Positions 1 to 13,300 are shown, numbered from the stretch's first letter. The stretch: DNA of 64,000 bases from Punica granatum (GCF_007655135.1 NC_045132.1:26406354-26470353), one strand, 5' to 3'. Numbers and translations: made by a program. Notes: generated by a model from the letters alone, not told the origin.

Positions 1-62
1 ACACAAATTCTCAGATGATTCGTTAAAAGAGAGATCGTAGTAAAGGAGAGTACCGATCTCAC

Positions 63-3000
63 AAGGGGATGGTCATCTGGGAGCTCGTACCTACAACAAA
101 ATAAAAATATTTCATATCATCATCATGGTATAATGTAAGAGTTCTATAATCACATGAATAGAATGTGGCTACTCACACTTCGTGTTCCGTCCTTAGACGA
201 CCGACATACTTCAGCTTAGTCGAAGGAATGGATGCAGCTTCCGGTGTCAAAACAACCAGTGCTTTTGAAGCATCTTGAATCGGCCTGTTATTCTCGTTCA
301 TGATACTACACAAATTATCAACAAATGCACTCGAATTCAGCTTTATGGTTGGGATTTCATCATCACTATCATTGCCAAGGCAAAGATCTTCAATATCCCT
401 CAACGGTGAGATACAAGTCTCTGGTTCTGGGGTCGCTGGCTCCTCAATAATAGGCTGACAGATACTGGCCTGACTGTTTGGCTCCAACAACGGGACGGAA
501 TTTCTAATGACTGTTGAGCTCTGGTCGAAATTATTTTCATCGGCTGAAACAGGTACCACCGAGGTCACCACACTTTCATCCCGTGGTGGTGGGAGGGGAA
601 ATGAACTGCGATAAAATAATCCTTAGTGTTGGGAGCAAATATAAATATGAACGCTTTCTAGGCAACATTTCATTGCGGGATAGAAACATAAATTCTTTTT
701 ATATCAGACCTTGCAAATGCACTTGCAAAATGTTTGCAGTCCCCCCTTAGTGGACACGCATTGCAATTCGGACTTCTCTTTGTGCAAAAAACCTGCAAAA
801 AATTACAATGAGCAGAAAAAGCAAACTCAATCAAAGATAATATGCAGTTAAACAAAGATTGTAACGTACCTTTCCAAATGTAATCAGATGATAATGCAGC
901 TCGTATCTGACCAATAACCGGAACCAAACAATTTACTGATGAGTAGTAGTTTTAACAAACAATTAAGCCATCTACTCACAAAGGAAAGTTAACGAAGTCT
1001 TACAGTGTTCGCTGGTGAAGAGTACAAATTCGTGGCCATAGATACCTTTGAATCTCGTCCATTATCGGGTATCTGCATGTAAACGAGGTCTAAATTTTCT
1101 CTATACTTCCACATGCACAGTTTTGTATTGATAACAGTGCTGACATTAAAAAGGGAATAGGAGGGCTCTCTATTGGTGATTTGGTCTTACTTTTCAAGCA
1201 GATGCAATTGAAGGTTATCTGGTAGAGGTAGTAATGGTACCCAACCAAGACGGACTGCTATGCGCCCAACATTAGTATCGACCTTCTCAAATTAAAAGTA
1301 GTCAATTTGTGAACAAACAATCCATATATATACGCAATACCACCAATAGAAGGGGGAAAAAATCTAGCAGATTGTGCTCGATTAGATCTTTACCGGGAAG
1401 GCCATATTTCGAAGACACAAAAGTCGTACACATTCAACACTTTTCAGTCCCAATCCATTCACTTTTAGAAGGTAATCTCTGCGCCATAAACAAATTAGCG
1501 AGCAAACAGTCAATTAACCTATTGCATTGTGAGAATCTTGCCAATGAACTGCATCTTAAAGTAGCTTACTTCGCTTTATTGGGTGGACAGTTACGTAACC
1601 ATTCAAGGTCGATACTACCATGCAGCGTAACCAAACCCGTGAGGAATTCCTACAAGTTATTTCGATACAAATAAGCATTAAAAATTTAATTAATGACAAA
1701 TGCTATGGTTTTAATTTCTGTGGGGACAAAAGAAATTCCAATACCTGTATTCGTGACGCGATGATATAATGCTGACCTCGTTCTCTAATTGTCTCGGCTA
1801 CTTCCTCGAGCTTTGCACATCTCACTGCCTCCCAGTCCACCGAGTCCATATGATCCTTAGGTCTTGGTCCATCAGTTGAATATATTTTCCTTAATCTTTC
1901 CCATTCTGCGGGGTCCACTGTCTTCTTTTCCTTCTGAGAAACACTCTTCTTCTTTCTGCTCGGAGAAGCTGTTTCGTTTTCCACTTGAGCATGATCTTTT
2001 TCACTAATTTCTTCGAATATTGGGTCACTTTGGACTCGTCTCTCAGCTCGAACATTTACCGAATCAATCTTCTCGATCACATCTTCTGGAAATGGGCTAC
2101 TTTCTTGGGAAAGACAAATTGAGGGAGAGCCTTTGGCAGGAAATGGAAAGACATTACAAAGATTTTTCGATTCAGTTGAAAGTGAAGGCATGTTCTGCAC
2201 ATATCTGCTTCCTTGATCTACACCTGAGCATTCATCAGACCCTTTTCTTGTCCCATCATCCAATTCTGTTTCAGACTCGACAAATCCCGCATTACTCGCA
2301 ATTCGCTCCGCACGCTCGTCAATTTTCGCATCTTCTCTATCTTCATTTGCTGACTTAGGAGGAAACTTGGCGCAGAGTGACATAAAAGCAGAGCTGTAGT
2401 ACGGCAGAAAGTGCTAATTAGTTGCTTGCAATATACGTTATGTACCAAAAACAAGACCATAAATATTTGTATTATCGAAAGAACACGACTTCCACCAAGA
2501 TTGGAATAACTTGACCTCACCTAGAGAGATAATCTGATACATTCTGAGTGAGGAAAACTCCAACCACCGAGTCTACGACTGAACCTTTCCATGGCGTGAA
2601 ACGTCTATCTCCTGCAAAGAGAAGGGCGTTTTTTCATCATTTATTATCAGTGGAAAAAAGAGATAAGTACCAAATCAGACCAAAAAATCTGCCTACTTTT
2701 CTCTTTAAGGTCAAAACGTTCATTTTCGTTATTAGTATGGCCATAACATTTCTTATAATGTTTGTATAGGGCCTTTCATCCACTTAAATTATTTATTCTG
2801 ATGACATGGCCAAATTTCTGTCCACATGGATTTACACCCAAAAATATTTGAAATTGAAAAAATGTAAATATATCTTTTCGTTTTATTCTTTTTTTCTCCT
2901 TTTGAAATATAGACTGAAAACTGCAAAAAAATGACGCGATTTCCCTTTTACCAGGCTGCCCACATCCCTACTAGAGCACTGAAGACTGCTACTGCAAGAC

Positions 3001-6000
3001 AGATTTCTCTCAGCTCTCTCTCAACTAGGCCGGGAAAAAAGAGCTCGGTCGAGAACTAGGAATGTTAGCCCTATGCAATGATTTAATTGCGAGACAAGAA
3101 CGGAGAAAAGAAATGATTTTTTTTTTTTGGATTCTTGCATTATATTAACTATATGTGCTAATGCTGGTATGAGAAAATTGATGAAATAATGCAGTCGTAC
3201 ATAAGACCTAAATAAACAGTGCAGACATCCTATTCGATCAATGTTTGAATCAAACGGTATAACTATATAAAAGCTATTTCAACAAGCATATTAACAACTT
3301 AATTGGGCCAAGCAAAAGAAAAAATACTTAATAGGAAAAATTATATCAAGGTTACATGGACAAACTCCCTAAATAACTCAAAACTTGCAAGCCTGCATCA
3401 GGCAAATGTCTTTCAGCCATCAACATTAAAGACTTTGATCTGCAGACCAAAAATAAGTGAAGCGATACTTCAATTGACCATGAAGCAACAATCAACAGTC
3501 CCTGAATAAAATAATATATTGATCTGCAGATTTTTCATTATGGAAAAAGATGAAGCAATGCAAAGTCTGAGCATCATCTGAAATTGTTAATTGGAAAGTG
3601 AACAATGTACAAGAAAACTAAGTTGTTTAAAGAGCATACTTTTCATTGATAAAGAGAATACTTATCCGAGAATAGAATACCTTTAGTATAACTTCCCCGT
3701 CAAAAGTGACATTAAGCGAAACAATCTATTGCATTGGTTGAGTTCCCTCTAATACCAATCTTGCAATTCAAGCTAAACTCTAACTTGTAAATGAAGAAAA
3801 GCTTTGTTAGCATGAATCAAAAGAGCCATTATTCTCAAACCTGTAATTCCATTGCTAAGAATATATGAAGCCCTGACTCAACCATGGATCTCGTACGAGC
3901 ATCAAAGAATTGAAAGAGATCGATTTTTGGACTCTGGAGTTTGGAGACGTGAAACTTACAGATACTTCCATGAGCAACTTCTCAGATGACTTTTAAATCT
4001 GCCTTTTTTTCCCCAAGTAAAAGTTTATTTCCTAAAATCATAAAGCTTGGGGGTTTTTTTTTTTTTTCACAGCAAAAGTGACTTGGCTGCGGTGTAATTC
4101 TAATATTTTTGGGTCTAAACCCATGTGGAAAGAAATTTGGCGATATCATCAGAATAACAAATTTAAGAGGATGAAAGGCCTCAAACAAACATTTAAGAAA
4201 TGTTACAGCCTTACACAAAAATAAATGTATAAAGAGAAGAGTAGTCAAATGTTTTGGCCTGATTTGGTACTTAAACTAGAAAAAAAACTAGCAAGAAGCA
4301 ATAATAAGGAATATGCTTCGCATTCAGAATGCATACCTAGGATCATGTGCATATAAGCGGTGAAGTTCTCAACCCATAAACGAAACTTATCTCTCTCTCT
4401 TTCCCATCTTTCGTCTTTTTCTGTTTCCCCGCTGTTGTCATTGTCCGCATACTCTAACATCATCAATTTATTCCATGCTCTCATGGTTTCAGCGTCTAGA
4501 AGGACCTTTGGTGCCTTTTGCTTAGGCTTATAAGGAACCAAACTCAGAGTGCCAACTCCATCTTCAATACTCAAACGCATCAGCTTCTGAATGTTTTGTT
4601 CGAGCAGTTTTTCCACTAGGCCTGAAAGCAAAGTTAATAAGAATCTTTCAAAAATATTGCACGATGATAGAGAATTACTAAAATTGTTTTTTTAAAAACA
4701 AATAAGGATTACTTAAATTGTGATATACCTTTTGTTGTACCGGCTCTTTTCTTTGGTGCTTTTTTTGGAGAAGCTTCAATTATCATATCACCCATCTGAG
4801 CATTATTACGACTCTGTTGTCCCCCCTCAACAATTTCAGTAGATTTCTCTTTCGCATTCTTTACCTTCAAACCTTTCATTTTCAGCTGCCTCCTCTGCAA
4901 CAATTTTCTTTGTTTTTCATGAACAACTTCTAATATAAGTAACCAGAGTCCAGGTATATTTGCTCTAGACCTCCTAATAGACCTCTTCTTCTTGAAACTT
5001 CTTGGGAAACAAGGAAGACAGCCCAGAAATGCTTTTCGATGCCTCTCGGTTCTCTTCCCCTTGTATATCTCTGGAAAATTTGGCCCAACTTTTCGACTTC
5101 CAATGAGACATTGACTTCTTCTAATCACTCTACCCTGAACTCGAGGTTGAGATATCAATTCTTGAGGTAGCAAATTGAGGTCAAAATTCTCAGTACGATC
5201 ATATCCCTTCACATCTACCTTCGGGAACTCATCAAAGTTCAAGCGCCGCTTACACGATTTCTCTCTAAGTCCAAAAGTTGGGTCACTTGCTTTTTGGATA
5301 ACACTCGGAGAAGATTTACAGCTAGGAGAAGAATATTCCCTCAAAGCATCCTCAATGGGAGTATTCGGCGACTGATTCTTCCTCACATTCTTCCTGGGTG
5401 ATTCTTCTACAAATGGTGTTGATGAACCTTCCACAACATTTTTCCGCACATACTTCCTTTTTCCTGTAGAGGAACCATTCTCTCGAGTTTCAAGCTTTGG
5501 AGTTCTCACAGGTTTTCCAGTAGCAATTTTGGGGATGGCATGCTTCTTCTTCCTTGGTTTCGGCCTTGGTGCCTTGTTTAAATCGATGCCAATTCTGCGT
5601 ATCTTGTGCACATTGCGACTGTGCAATGGAGTCGGAGGAGCAAAGGCATCTTCCCTTGAAGTGCTCCCTGTTGTGTGGTCGTGACAAGCCTGATCAGGGA
5701 CTAAACTTGTAGAGTAGGTGGTGTTTTCCTTAGCAACCTGATCTTCACCGTTACCTTGATCACCTGCATATGACAACCCCATATAAGAACATAGGAAAAA
5801 AGGCATAAATTTGAACTAGGATAACAGGTGCAAACTCTTCTAATAAATACCACCATCCGCTGCAGAACCTCTTTTCATACTAAATGTTTCGAGGCTTGCC
5901 GTGCTCCCAGTTGCTTGGCCACAACGAGCCTGATTAAGGCCAAGACTCGTAAAACAGCCGGCATCTCCCTTTTCAACTTGCACGTCTCCATTATTGCGAT

Positions 6001-7045
6001 CACCTGAAAACGGAAACTGATAAGAACATCCAAGAAAGGCATAAAATTTGAACTAAGGAAACAAGTGGAAAAGCTGGAAATAAGAACCACCATCAACTGC
6101 AGAAATTCTTTCTATACTGAAGGATTCGATATTTGGTGCAATAGATGAGCTCAACAGTTCAGTGAAACTAATTCCAGCCAATGCAGCATCCTCGGCACTA
6201 AAGGCATCTAGTAAATTGGTGACTTCGGCACCCTCCCAGACTTCTTTATGCCTGTCAGTTTTGCTTCCATGCAGTGCCGTGCCATCAGCCAGAACAAAAT
6301 TTAGAAGTTCGCCTCCTGTACTACGCTGTTCACCTTCACCGAGATCATGATCCTCTCTATTTTCGTCCAAGATATCCATGGCAGCAGAATCTGCTAACTC
6401 TGCCTTTAACCTGCTCATCCTCACGTTCTGCCGCCTCCTAGCATAGACCTGAACAAGTTTTGGTGGGAATGGCAGTTTTCGCTCCGAGTGACCTGCATTT
6501 ATCTCTGCAATGCTGTTGACTATTGTTTTAGCTCTCCGCTGATACACCTAAAACACAAAGCCCAAACCTTTACCTACCTATTCTCAAACAACTAAGACAA
6601 AGCACAAACCTTTACCGACCATTTACAAACAGCTGAAAGAAATCCCACAAAAGCTAGGATCAGCAAGCATGAAAAAAAGGAAATCCCGGAAGAAAACCCC
6701 AAACCCGACAATAAACAAACAAGGCATCGAGAAATCGACGCAATTCGACACGGCGATTCTCTTATATCACGATGTGCGTCAGTTAAGGGGGTCGAAACAG
6801 TCAGTGAACCAAGCAGAACTGGAAAATTTGGCCACGCGAAACTGACCCGGATCGCAAGACTACAACTTGGACTGCATGCATGACTATGAGAGAGCGGAAG
6901 CAATTGACGGCAGTAGAGCGAGTGAATGCAGCGCAGGTGAAACAAGCAGCAAAGTAGAGTGAAGTTTGACCGAAAAATTAGGCGATCGAGACGGCTAATT
7001 GAATCGAGCTCGCTCTACCTGATGATCACTGCGTGAAGTCTGCAT
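63..7045 (-). CDS. DML: DEMETER/ROS1-like 5-methylcytosine DNA glycosylase, 3' end off the window
   Basis: Bifunctional DNA glycosylase/lyase that excises 5-methylcytosine in the nucleus (family knowledge). I trace 15 exons by GT-AG sites and phase: 7045-7019 (start tentative), 6547-6091, 6003-5854, 5763-4729, 4621-4337, 2611-2521, 2393-1745, 1649-1570, 1478-1394, 1282-1191, 1072-1004, 906-870, 792-710, 605-177, 90-63. These give about 1199 codons with no internal stop. Exon 5763-4729 has the Lys-rich GKRKYVRK-type region. The domain start is in 4621-4337 and SVVDSVVGVFLTQNV is in 2611-2521. GLGLKSVECVRLL with the catalytic Lys is in 1478-1394, and VDTNVGRIAVRLGW with the catalytic Asp is in 1282-1191. 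The Fe-S cluster C-x6-C-x2-C-x5-C is in 792-710. The RRM-like C-terminus lies beyond base 1. Intron 4336-2612 is unusually long. ROS1, DME or DML3 subtype is not resolved. Confidence 0.93.
5644..6115 (-). repeat. Tandem duplication of an exon plus intron inside the DML gene
   Basis: Two adjacent blocks of about 235 bp, 5644-5872 and 5881-6115, align along their length, including exon ends, splice sites and intron. Both introns hold an aaatttgaacta motif, and both donors follow a gatg-gtgg context. The exon starting at 6003 begins GDRNNGDVQVEKG and the one starting at 5763 begins GDQGNGEDQVAKE. The preceding exon ends similarly: ESFSIERISAVDG against ETFSMKRGSAADG. Phase is 1 on each side and the middle exon is 150 nt, so the duplication keeps the reading frame. 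Confidence 0.85.
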
Positions 7046-7061
7046 TTTTTGGTTACAATTG

Positions 7062-7545
7062 CGACGCTGATGATCATGAAGAACCTTTGAGAGTAACCCT
7101 GAGAGATAACCGGAGAAGAATGCGTTTCTTGTTTTTGGAGGCCTCGTAGGAGAGTCAGTTAAAGATTGGAGTTAACGGGGCCCCACGCTCAGGTTTTGAG
7201 GTTTTTTTTTTTTTTTTTTAAATGGCTTTCGGCTGACTGCTTGGATTCTTTGGAAGCAAGTTCGTTATTATAATAGTATTATTAATATTAATTAATTATG
7301 TTAATCTTACTTCTCTAAGATATTTCTGTTAAACTTGTATTTTAAAGTTTAAATTGAGATTTTCTATAACAATTAGATTTTGTAAAGTTAAATTACATTT
7401 TTATTTATTTATTTATTTATACTATCATTTTAAGTAATATTTTTTCTAAAGATATACTTTATTGTTATTTATAATATATAAATTATAAATAAATAAAAAT
7501 AAAAAACCATTAATCTATTGCCTCGAAATAATAATTATCTATTTT
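7062..7545. repeat. 5'-flank segment A, copy 1
   Basis: This segment starts just upstream of the putative first DML exon. It matches 8341-8850 closely, for example the shared ggagagtcagttaaagattg and ccccacgctcaggttttgag, followed by a matching AT-rich tail. It probably holds DML promoter sequence. Confidence 0.85.
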
Positions 7546-7559
7546 TCATAAACGACTTC

Positions 7560-8125
7560 TAAAGTAATTAGAGCCCGAGTATATTTGCTCTAAAACTCCT
7601 ACTAGACCTCTTCTTCTCGAAGCTTCTTGCGAAACAAGGAAGACGACCTAGAAATGCTTTTCGATGCCCCTCGGATCTCTTCCGCGTGTATTTCTTTGGA
7701 AATTTTGGCCCAACTTTTCGACTTCTAATAAATAAGATATTAAGGGGACGTTTGGATTCAGAGTTAAATTTACTTTGATTTTGATTTTAATTTTGATTGT
7801 GAAAAATGACAAATGAGATGTGATTATAAATTTGACTTGAAAAACATGTGTTTTTGTTGTATAGTGTGTTGAGTTAAAATTAAAATTAAAATTTTTGAAT
7901 TGGAAAATGTGTATTTTTGTTGTGTAGTATGTTGAGTTAAAATTAAAATTAAAGTTAAAATCAATTGTCTTTGAATCCAAATGGGATTTAAGTTCTTCTA
8001 ATCACTCTCCTCCAAACTATAGATTGAGCTATTAATTTTTGAGGCGGCAATTTGAGGTCAAAATTCTCAATATGTACGTGTCCCTTCCCTTCTACCTTGA
8101 GAACTCATTCAGGCTTGCGTATGGA
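7560..8125 (-). pseudogene. Decayed copy of a DML coding-exon fragment
   Basis: 7560-7735 and 7990-8125 match the DML exon segment at about 4930-5245 in the same orientation. Shared strings include gaaatgcttttcgatgcc, attttggcccaacttttcga and aatttgaggtcaaaattctc. Substitutions and short indels are scattered through it, and a MITE splits it at 7744-7987. No open frame or flanking exon is present, so it is not a functional gene. I infer a local duplication that landed in the gene's own 5' flank. Confidence 0.85.
7744..7987. mobile_element. Tourist-like MITE with TTA target-site duplication
   Basis: A 244-bp AT-rich element with terminal inverted repeats aggggacgtttggattc (left) and gaatccaaatgggat (right). 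It is flanked by TTA at 7741-7743 and 7988-7990. It has no coding capacity. The terminal sequence and 3-bp TTA duplication fit PIF/Harbinger-type MITEs. It is inserted in the DML exon-fragment copy, so it is younger than that duplication. Confidence 0.8.
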
Positions 8126-8184
8126 AACCGAAGATAATTAATTATTATATTAGGACAATGTCATTAGTCCAAACCTTGATAACC

Positions 8185-8336
8185 AAAATGACAATATGTT
8201 CTAATTTAAATACAAATGTCAAAATTGTCGGATGAAAATTGTGAATGTGCTATATATATAATCAACGTCAACACCATTAATCGCAAAATTAATATCCGAC
8301 TAACAAAATGATTTATAAACCATAGTACAATATGCT
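8185..8336. repeat. 5'-flank segment B, copy 1
   Basis: Matches 8885-9045 (shared taaatacaaatgtcaaaatt and gactaacaaaatgatttata). It lies between the DML exon fragment and the second copy of segment A. Confidence 0.8.
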
Positions 8337-8340
8337 GTGA

Positions 8341-8850
8341 TTAATTGGAACGCCGATGATCATCAAATTGGAAACGGTAAAACCCGGAGAGATAACCGCA
8401 GAAGAATTCGTGTTTCTTGTTTGCGGAGGCCTAGTAGGAGAGTCAGTTAAAGATTGGAGGTGATTGACCCCACGCTCAGGTTTTGAGTTTTTTTTTTTCA
8501 ATGCATGACGGTTGACCTGTTTGGTAACAAGTTCGGTATTTATAATAATAATAATAATAATAATAATATATTAATTAATTGTGTTAATCTTACTTTTTAA
8601 GATATTTTTGTTAAACTGGTATTTTAAAGTTTTAATTGAGATTTTATATAACAATTATATTTTGTAAAGTTAAACACACTTTTATTTGTACGATCATTTA
8701 AGTAAAAATTTCATTTTGAAAAAAATATATAATCTATAACCACCACAATTTTTCCTAGAGATATACTTTATTGTTATTATAATAAATAATATATAATCTA
8801 TAAAAAAAATTTAAAAAACCCATTAATCTATTTACCTCAAAACTTTTCCA
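8341..8850. repeat. 5'-flank segment A, copy 2
   Basis: Second copy of 7062-7545, including the sequence just outside the predicted DML first exon. An expanded (ATA)n run sits near 8545. No gene is seen here. Confidence 0.85.
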
Positions 8851-8884
8851 AAGAATTGGATCAATTTTTTAAAATAAAGATGTT

Positions 8885-9045
8885 TGTGGCAAGACGCAAA
8901 TGTTCTAATATAAATACAAATGTCAAAATTGCCAGATGAAAATTGTAAATGTGTTATATACATATATAATGTCAATACCATTAATCCAAAACTAATATTT
9001 GACTAACAAAATGATTTATAAACGATAGTACCAAATGCTGTGGTT
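8885..9045. repeat. 5'-flank segment B, copy 2
   Basis: Second copy of 8185-8336. Copies 1 and 2 of A and B together suggest an ancestral A-B unit that was tandemly duplicated. Confidence 0.8.
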
Positions 9046-9527
9046 TTATTGAAAGATTACTCTCAACCAAAATCTCTCACAAAGCATAATTTCTTTTTTT
9101 TTAGAAAGTGATTTTTACCTCATATAACTCATATTTTACAAATTTTGTCAAATCTATCATATGCTTTTTTTTGCAAGATATATCTCATGGTTTACATTTT
9201 GTTCCAAATTTATCCCGCCGTTATATCTCCGTCAACTTTTAATTGTTTTGCCGCTGTGACTCATTTTATCTGGAATAGATTTGAGAAAAAAATCAAAATC
9301 CTGTGGTAGTTTTGAGGAAATAATTAAAGCTATATGATAGATTTAAAATAAAAAATAAAAATACGAGATAAATTTGGAACCTACTAACGTTTCATTAACG
9401 GATAAGATAACATCGGGATAAATTTGGAGTAAAATATAAACTATGAGACATATATTGCAAAAAAAAAACACATAATAAATTTAACAAAATTTATAAAACA
9501 TGAATTATATGGCGTAATTTTTTCCTT
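9046..9527. other. AT-rich intergenic stretch
   Basis: Low-complexity AT-rich sequence without an open frame or a repeat I can name. Phrases such as ataaatttgga and its complement recur on both sides of 9250-9420, suggesting a decayed inverted-repeat element of unclear class. Confidence 0.5.
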
Positions 9528-9651
9528 TTAAATAAGTGATAAATTTTCGGGAAAGAAGTGCCCACACCCCAACTTGGCTTTGTCTCTCCCAAGAACTTCT
9601 CGCAGGCAGACAACGCACTCAAAAGAAGAAGAAGCGGCATCCTCGTTCATG
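9528..9651 (-). pseudogene. Partial RING-finger ORF (first half only)
   Basis: An ATG-started 40-codon frame contains ECVVCLREVLGRDKAKLGCGH, the first four ligands (C-x2-C-x12-C-x-H) of a RING finger of the kind found in E3 ubiquitin ligases. It ends at a stop six residues after HFF. The remaining ligands are not present in the AT-rich sequence downstream. It is either a relic of a RING gene or a first exon whose partner exon I cannot find; the relic is more likely. Confidence 0.5.
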
Positions 9652-9779
9652 GCTACTAGAGATAACTGTTCTAGGGAATGAGGGGAGCAAAATCTTTTTC
9701 CTTCTTTGTATTCAGTTACCGTATATTTTTGGGAAATGAGGGGAGCAAAAGGAATCTCCAATCTATGAATAGAAAGCAT

Positions 9780-10373
9780 AATTTATTTTATGATTTCGAT
9801 TATATAATTCAAATATTCTTATATAGCTGGATTCTATCTTCATGACCTACTTGTTATCGGGAGATGAGATGGAGGGCACAATCGATCAAAGTGTAGTTGC
9901 GTGCAATCAGTTCGAGTGCAACGAGATATACTCGAGGTATGGACTCGATCATCGATTTGGTGTAGTTTTTGACGGACAATGTCATACCTTGAATCTGTCA
10001 TACTTTGAAGCTAGTCCTGCGATAAAATTGTGTCTTTTTTGAAGATAGTGAGTAATGATCGAATTGCCGGGTATGTTTCTAGGAGACAAAAAAAAAATTG
10101 AAACTAAAGGGACTTTTTCTTTCCGGCCTCAGACTATTTGAGGACTAAAACATAACAGATGAAAAGTTTATGGGCTGATATTTTCTTGGCAAGAAGTAAT
10201 GAGGCTGAATTGAAATTGACCAAAAAGAGAGAGGAAAAAGAAAAAAAGAAGAAATACCTCTCGTTTCTCTGCTAAGCGCTAATGCTTATGCGCTCTCTTA
10301 CAGAAGCACTTCGTCGTTCCTATCGACCCCGAGCTCACCTTATCTTCTCCCGCGCTCTCAATCCTCAGTTTCA
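9780..10373. other. Upstream region of TIC100
   Basis: No convincing gene. A 66-codon frame at 9842-10042 resembles nothing I know and has no supporting splice context. The last 150 bp are purine-rich (gagagaggaaaaag) and then C/T-rich before the TIC100 ATG, as expected for a promoter and 5' UTR. I see no clear TATA box. Confidence 0.5.
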
Positions 10374-13300
10374 ATGGCGAACGAAGAAGATTCCCCAAGC
10401 CCTTCCGAGTCTCAGCAGGAAGAGCTGGAGCAGGAGTTCGACCCGCAGAATGACCAGAACCCGGAGATGGACAGCTCATCAGACTCCGATTCCGACTCGG
10501 ACTCCTCCTCCGACGAGGAAGAGGAAAAGGAAGCCGCCGGAGAAGCGGATGAAGCTCTGGCCTACATCCGCCGCGGGGACGAGCCGGAGGAGTTGGAGAA
10601 CACCCCCGAGGCCAACATCCAGCAGTTCTCCGAAATCCTCAGCGGCCGCCGCATGAAGCGGAAGCAGGAGGAGGAGGACCGGTCCTACGTCTTCCATGAG
10701 GACCTCTTTGATTTCCCAGAGGACCCCGAGAAGTGGAGGGAGGAGGACCTGAAGGAGCTGTGGGCGGATGCCCCGCTCGAAATGACCAAGCCCGGGTGGG
10801 ACCCGGTCTGGGCCGACGAGGAGGACTGGGAAATCGTCAGGGAGGAGATTAAGGCTGGGCGGGACCCGCCCATTGCTCCGTTCTACGTCCCCTTCAGGAA
10901 GCCGTACCCCGCTATCCCCGACAATCACTACGATATCTCGAACCCGAAGGCCGTCATCGAGGAGTTGGATCGGATTGAGGAGTTCTTGAAGTGGGTCAGC
11001 TACATTTTCCCTGATGGGAGCACGTAAGAGTTCAGCTCAGTTCAATTCAGTTCAGTTCATCGAAAGCTTGAGCTATCAAGTGCAGGCAGTGTGTTCTACC
11101 TGTGATTGAGTATTAGAAAATGTCGTAGCTGAAGTTCATTCTAACTCTTTATGGTCAACTCAGTCAATCCGTCTTTTGGGTCGTCGACTTCACTAGTTGG
11201 AATTATTACGGAGAAGTGCTCATATTGTGTTCGACGAAATTGCTCTGTGAAATGTGAATATGGTCGTATCGGTATTTTTTTGTTAATTGATTCTAGTGGT
11301 GCACTAAAGCGTTGCCCCTTGGTTTTCATCATATTGTGGCTGGAAAGTTCTGAAGGCACTCTCGATGTTGGCATTAGATTAGACAAGTGGAGAACAGCTC
11401 TGAAACACAATGTCATGTCTGAATCATTTGTTCTTCTAGGTACGAAGGCACGGTTTGGGATGACTTAGCTCATGGAAAAGGTGTTTATGAAGCTGAGAAT
11501 GGACTTGTCAGGTTTGTCCGTCACTTATCATCTACATATCCAAGACGTATCGTATATCATTGTTCATTTAACTCTGTATTTGTTGGGAGTAGTTGTTGCT
11601 GCTATCATGTCATATGGTGCGGTTTCCTTGTCTAGCTGCAGGCATTCAGTGGTGAAATTACGCAAAGAATGTAAAACTTTGTTTTATCTTGTTCAAAGAA
11701 AACAAGCCTGTCAGTACCATATGTTTCTGAAATCATACGGTATTGGATATGTTTCTCCAGGTATGAAGGTGAGTGGCTCCAAAACAATATGGAAGGTCAT
11801 GGAGTCGTTGAAGTTGACATACCAGACATTGAACCTGTGCCAGGTTCCAAGTAGGTTTAAAAGTTTATCTCCTATTGTTATAATCATACCATCTATTTAA
11901 ATTTCTACCAGTGTCATAATGCTTTTTTATCTTCCCAGGCTCGAAGCGAAAATGCGAGCTGAAGGGAGAATAATAGCGAGAGATTACATGTCACCAGAAG
12001 ATAGAGAGTGGTTGGAGATGGATATAGAAGACAGCATCCGTCTTGCTGGAGGAAATTATGAAATCCCTTTCTATGAGAACAATGAGTGGATCAAACAATT
12101 TGGCGAAAAACCGTAAGTTTCTTCTTTGTTGTATATTTTATCCCGTCCTTCTACTGGACATGCTACATAATCATATTTATTTTCTTAACCAGGGAGAAAG
12201 GCCGTTATCGCTACGTTGGTCAATGGAAGCACGGGAGAATGCATGGGTGCGGCGTTTATGAAGTCAATGAGCGTACCATATATGTAGGTCCAAATCAACA
12301 AGCCATTTGGAATTTTACTGAAATTTTACTGAATGGTCTCATTGTCAGCATGATCACCTTCAATTAAGGGCTTCAACTTGGAAGAAGGGAAGGATTTTTT
12401 TTTTTCCTTTTTTTTGTTGGGGGGGGGGGGGGGGGGGGAGGGGTTGGGCTGCTGGTGTTTGAAATCTAACTGTTTTTAAATTTTTGGGATAGCTCTAACT
12501 TCTAAACAGTTATCTCTGAGGTAGGTTGCATTTAAGTTGGCTCAGATAGATCATAGGCCAAGGACTGGGCTTTTATGATGTATCTGGTCTTTTGAAGCTT
12601 TAGAAGTTATATTTTCCTTTCTTTTTAGCATATGTATATATCTGGTTATACTCTCAAAAATTATATTGACATTCTTGATGAAATGTTTTTATCATCCAGT
12701 AAAAATGGTAGAGTGACAACTTGCATCCTTTGAATGCAGGGAAGGTTCTACTTTGGGGAGCTATTGGAAGATTCCTATGGCTGCGATGAGAACGTTTCAG
12801 CCGTATATCCTCAAATCTAAAACTTTTAAGTGCTCAGATTTTATATAGAGGTAAAAGAAAAGAATTTCCAGAAGCTCTCATGCATGGTAATGTTCCAGCT
12901 GCATGCAGGGATAGCAGAAATAGCTGCTGCAAAGGCACGGATGTTTGTCAACAAACCCGATGGGAGTAAGTTTTCCTATGCTCTGTCTTAAACTGGACAA
13001 GGTTAACACAAGCATCTTAAAAATCACAAGTGCAATAGTAGTTTCCATGAGATCCATCTAGAATTTATGTCAAATTTCCCCTCTTCTTGTTTTATAGAAT
13101 ATGGAGCTAACTTGCCTTTTATTGTCTTGACAGTGGTCAGGGAAGAGAGGGGTCCATATAGTGATCCTCAGCACCCGTACTTTTACGAGGAAGAAGATGT
13201 GTGGATGGCCCCGGGCTTCATCAACCAGTTCTACGAAGTATGTCACGTGTCGAGATTATTCTGGGAATGACTATACTTTATTATTATGTGGTGTAAATAA

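Noticed and set aside
9842..10042. 66-codon ORF upstream of TIC100
   Set aside because: No family resemblance, no splice context, and position fits promoter sequence.
10479..10928. 149-codon minus-strand frame opposite TIC100 exon 1
   Set aside because: Shadow of the GC-rich coding exon.
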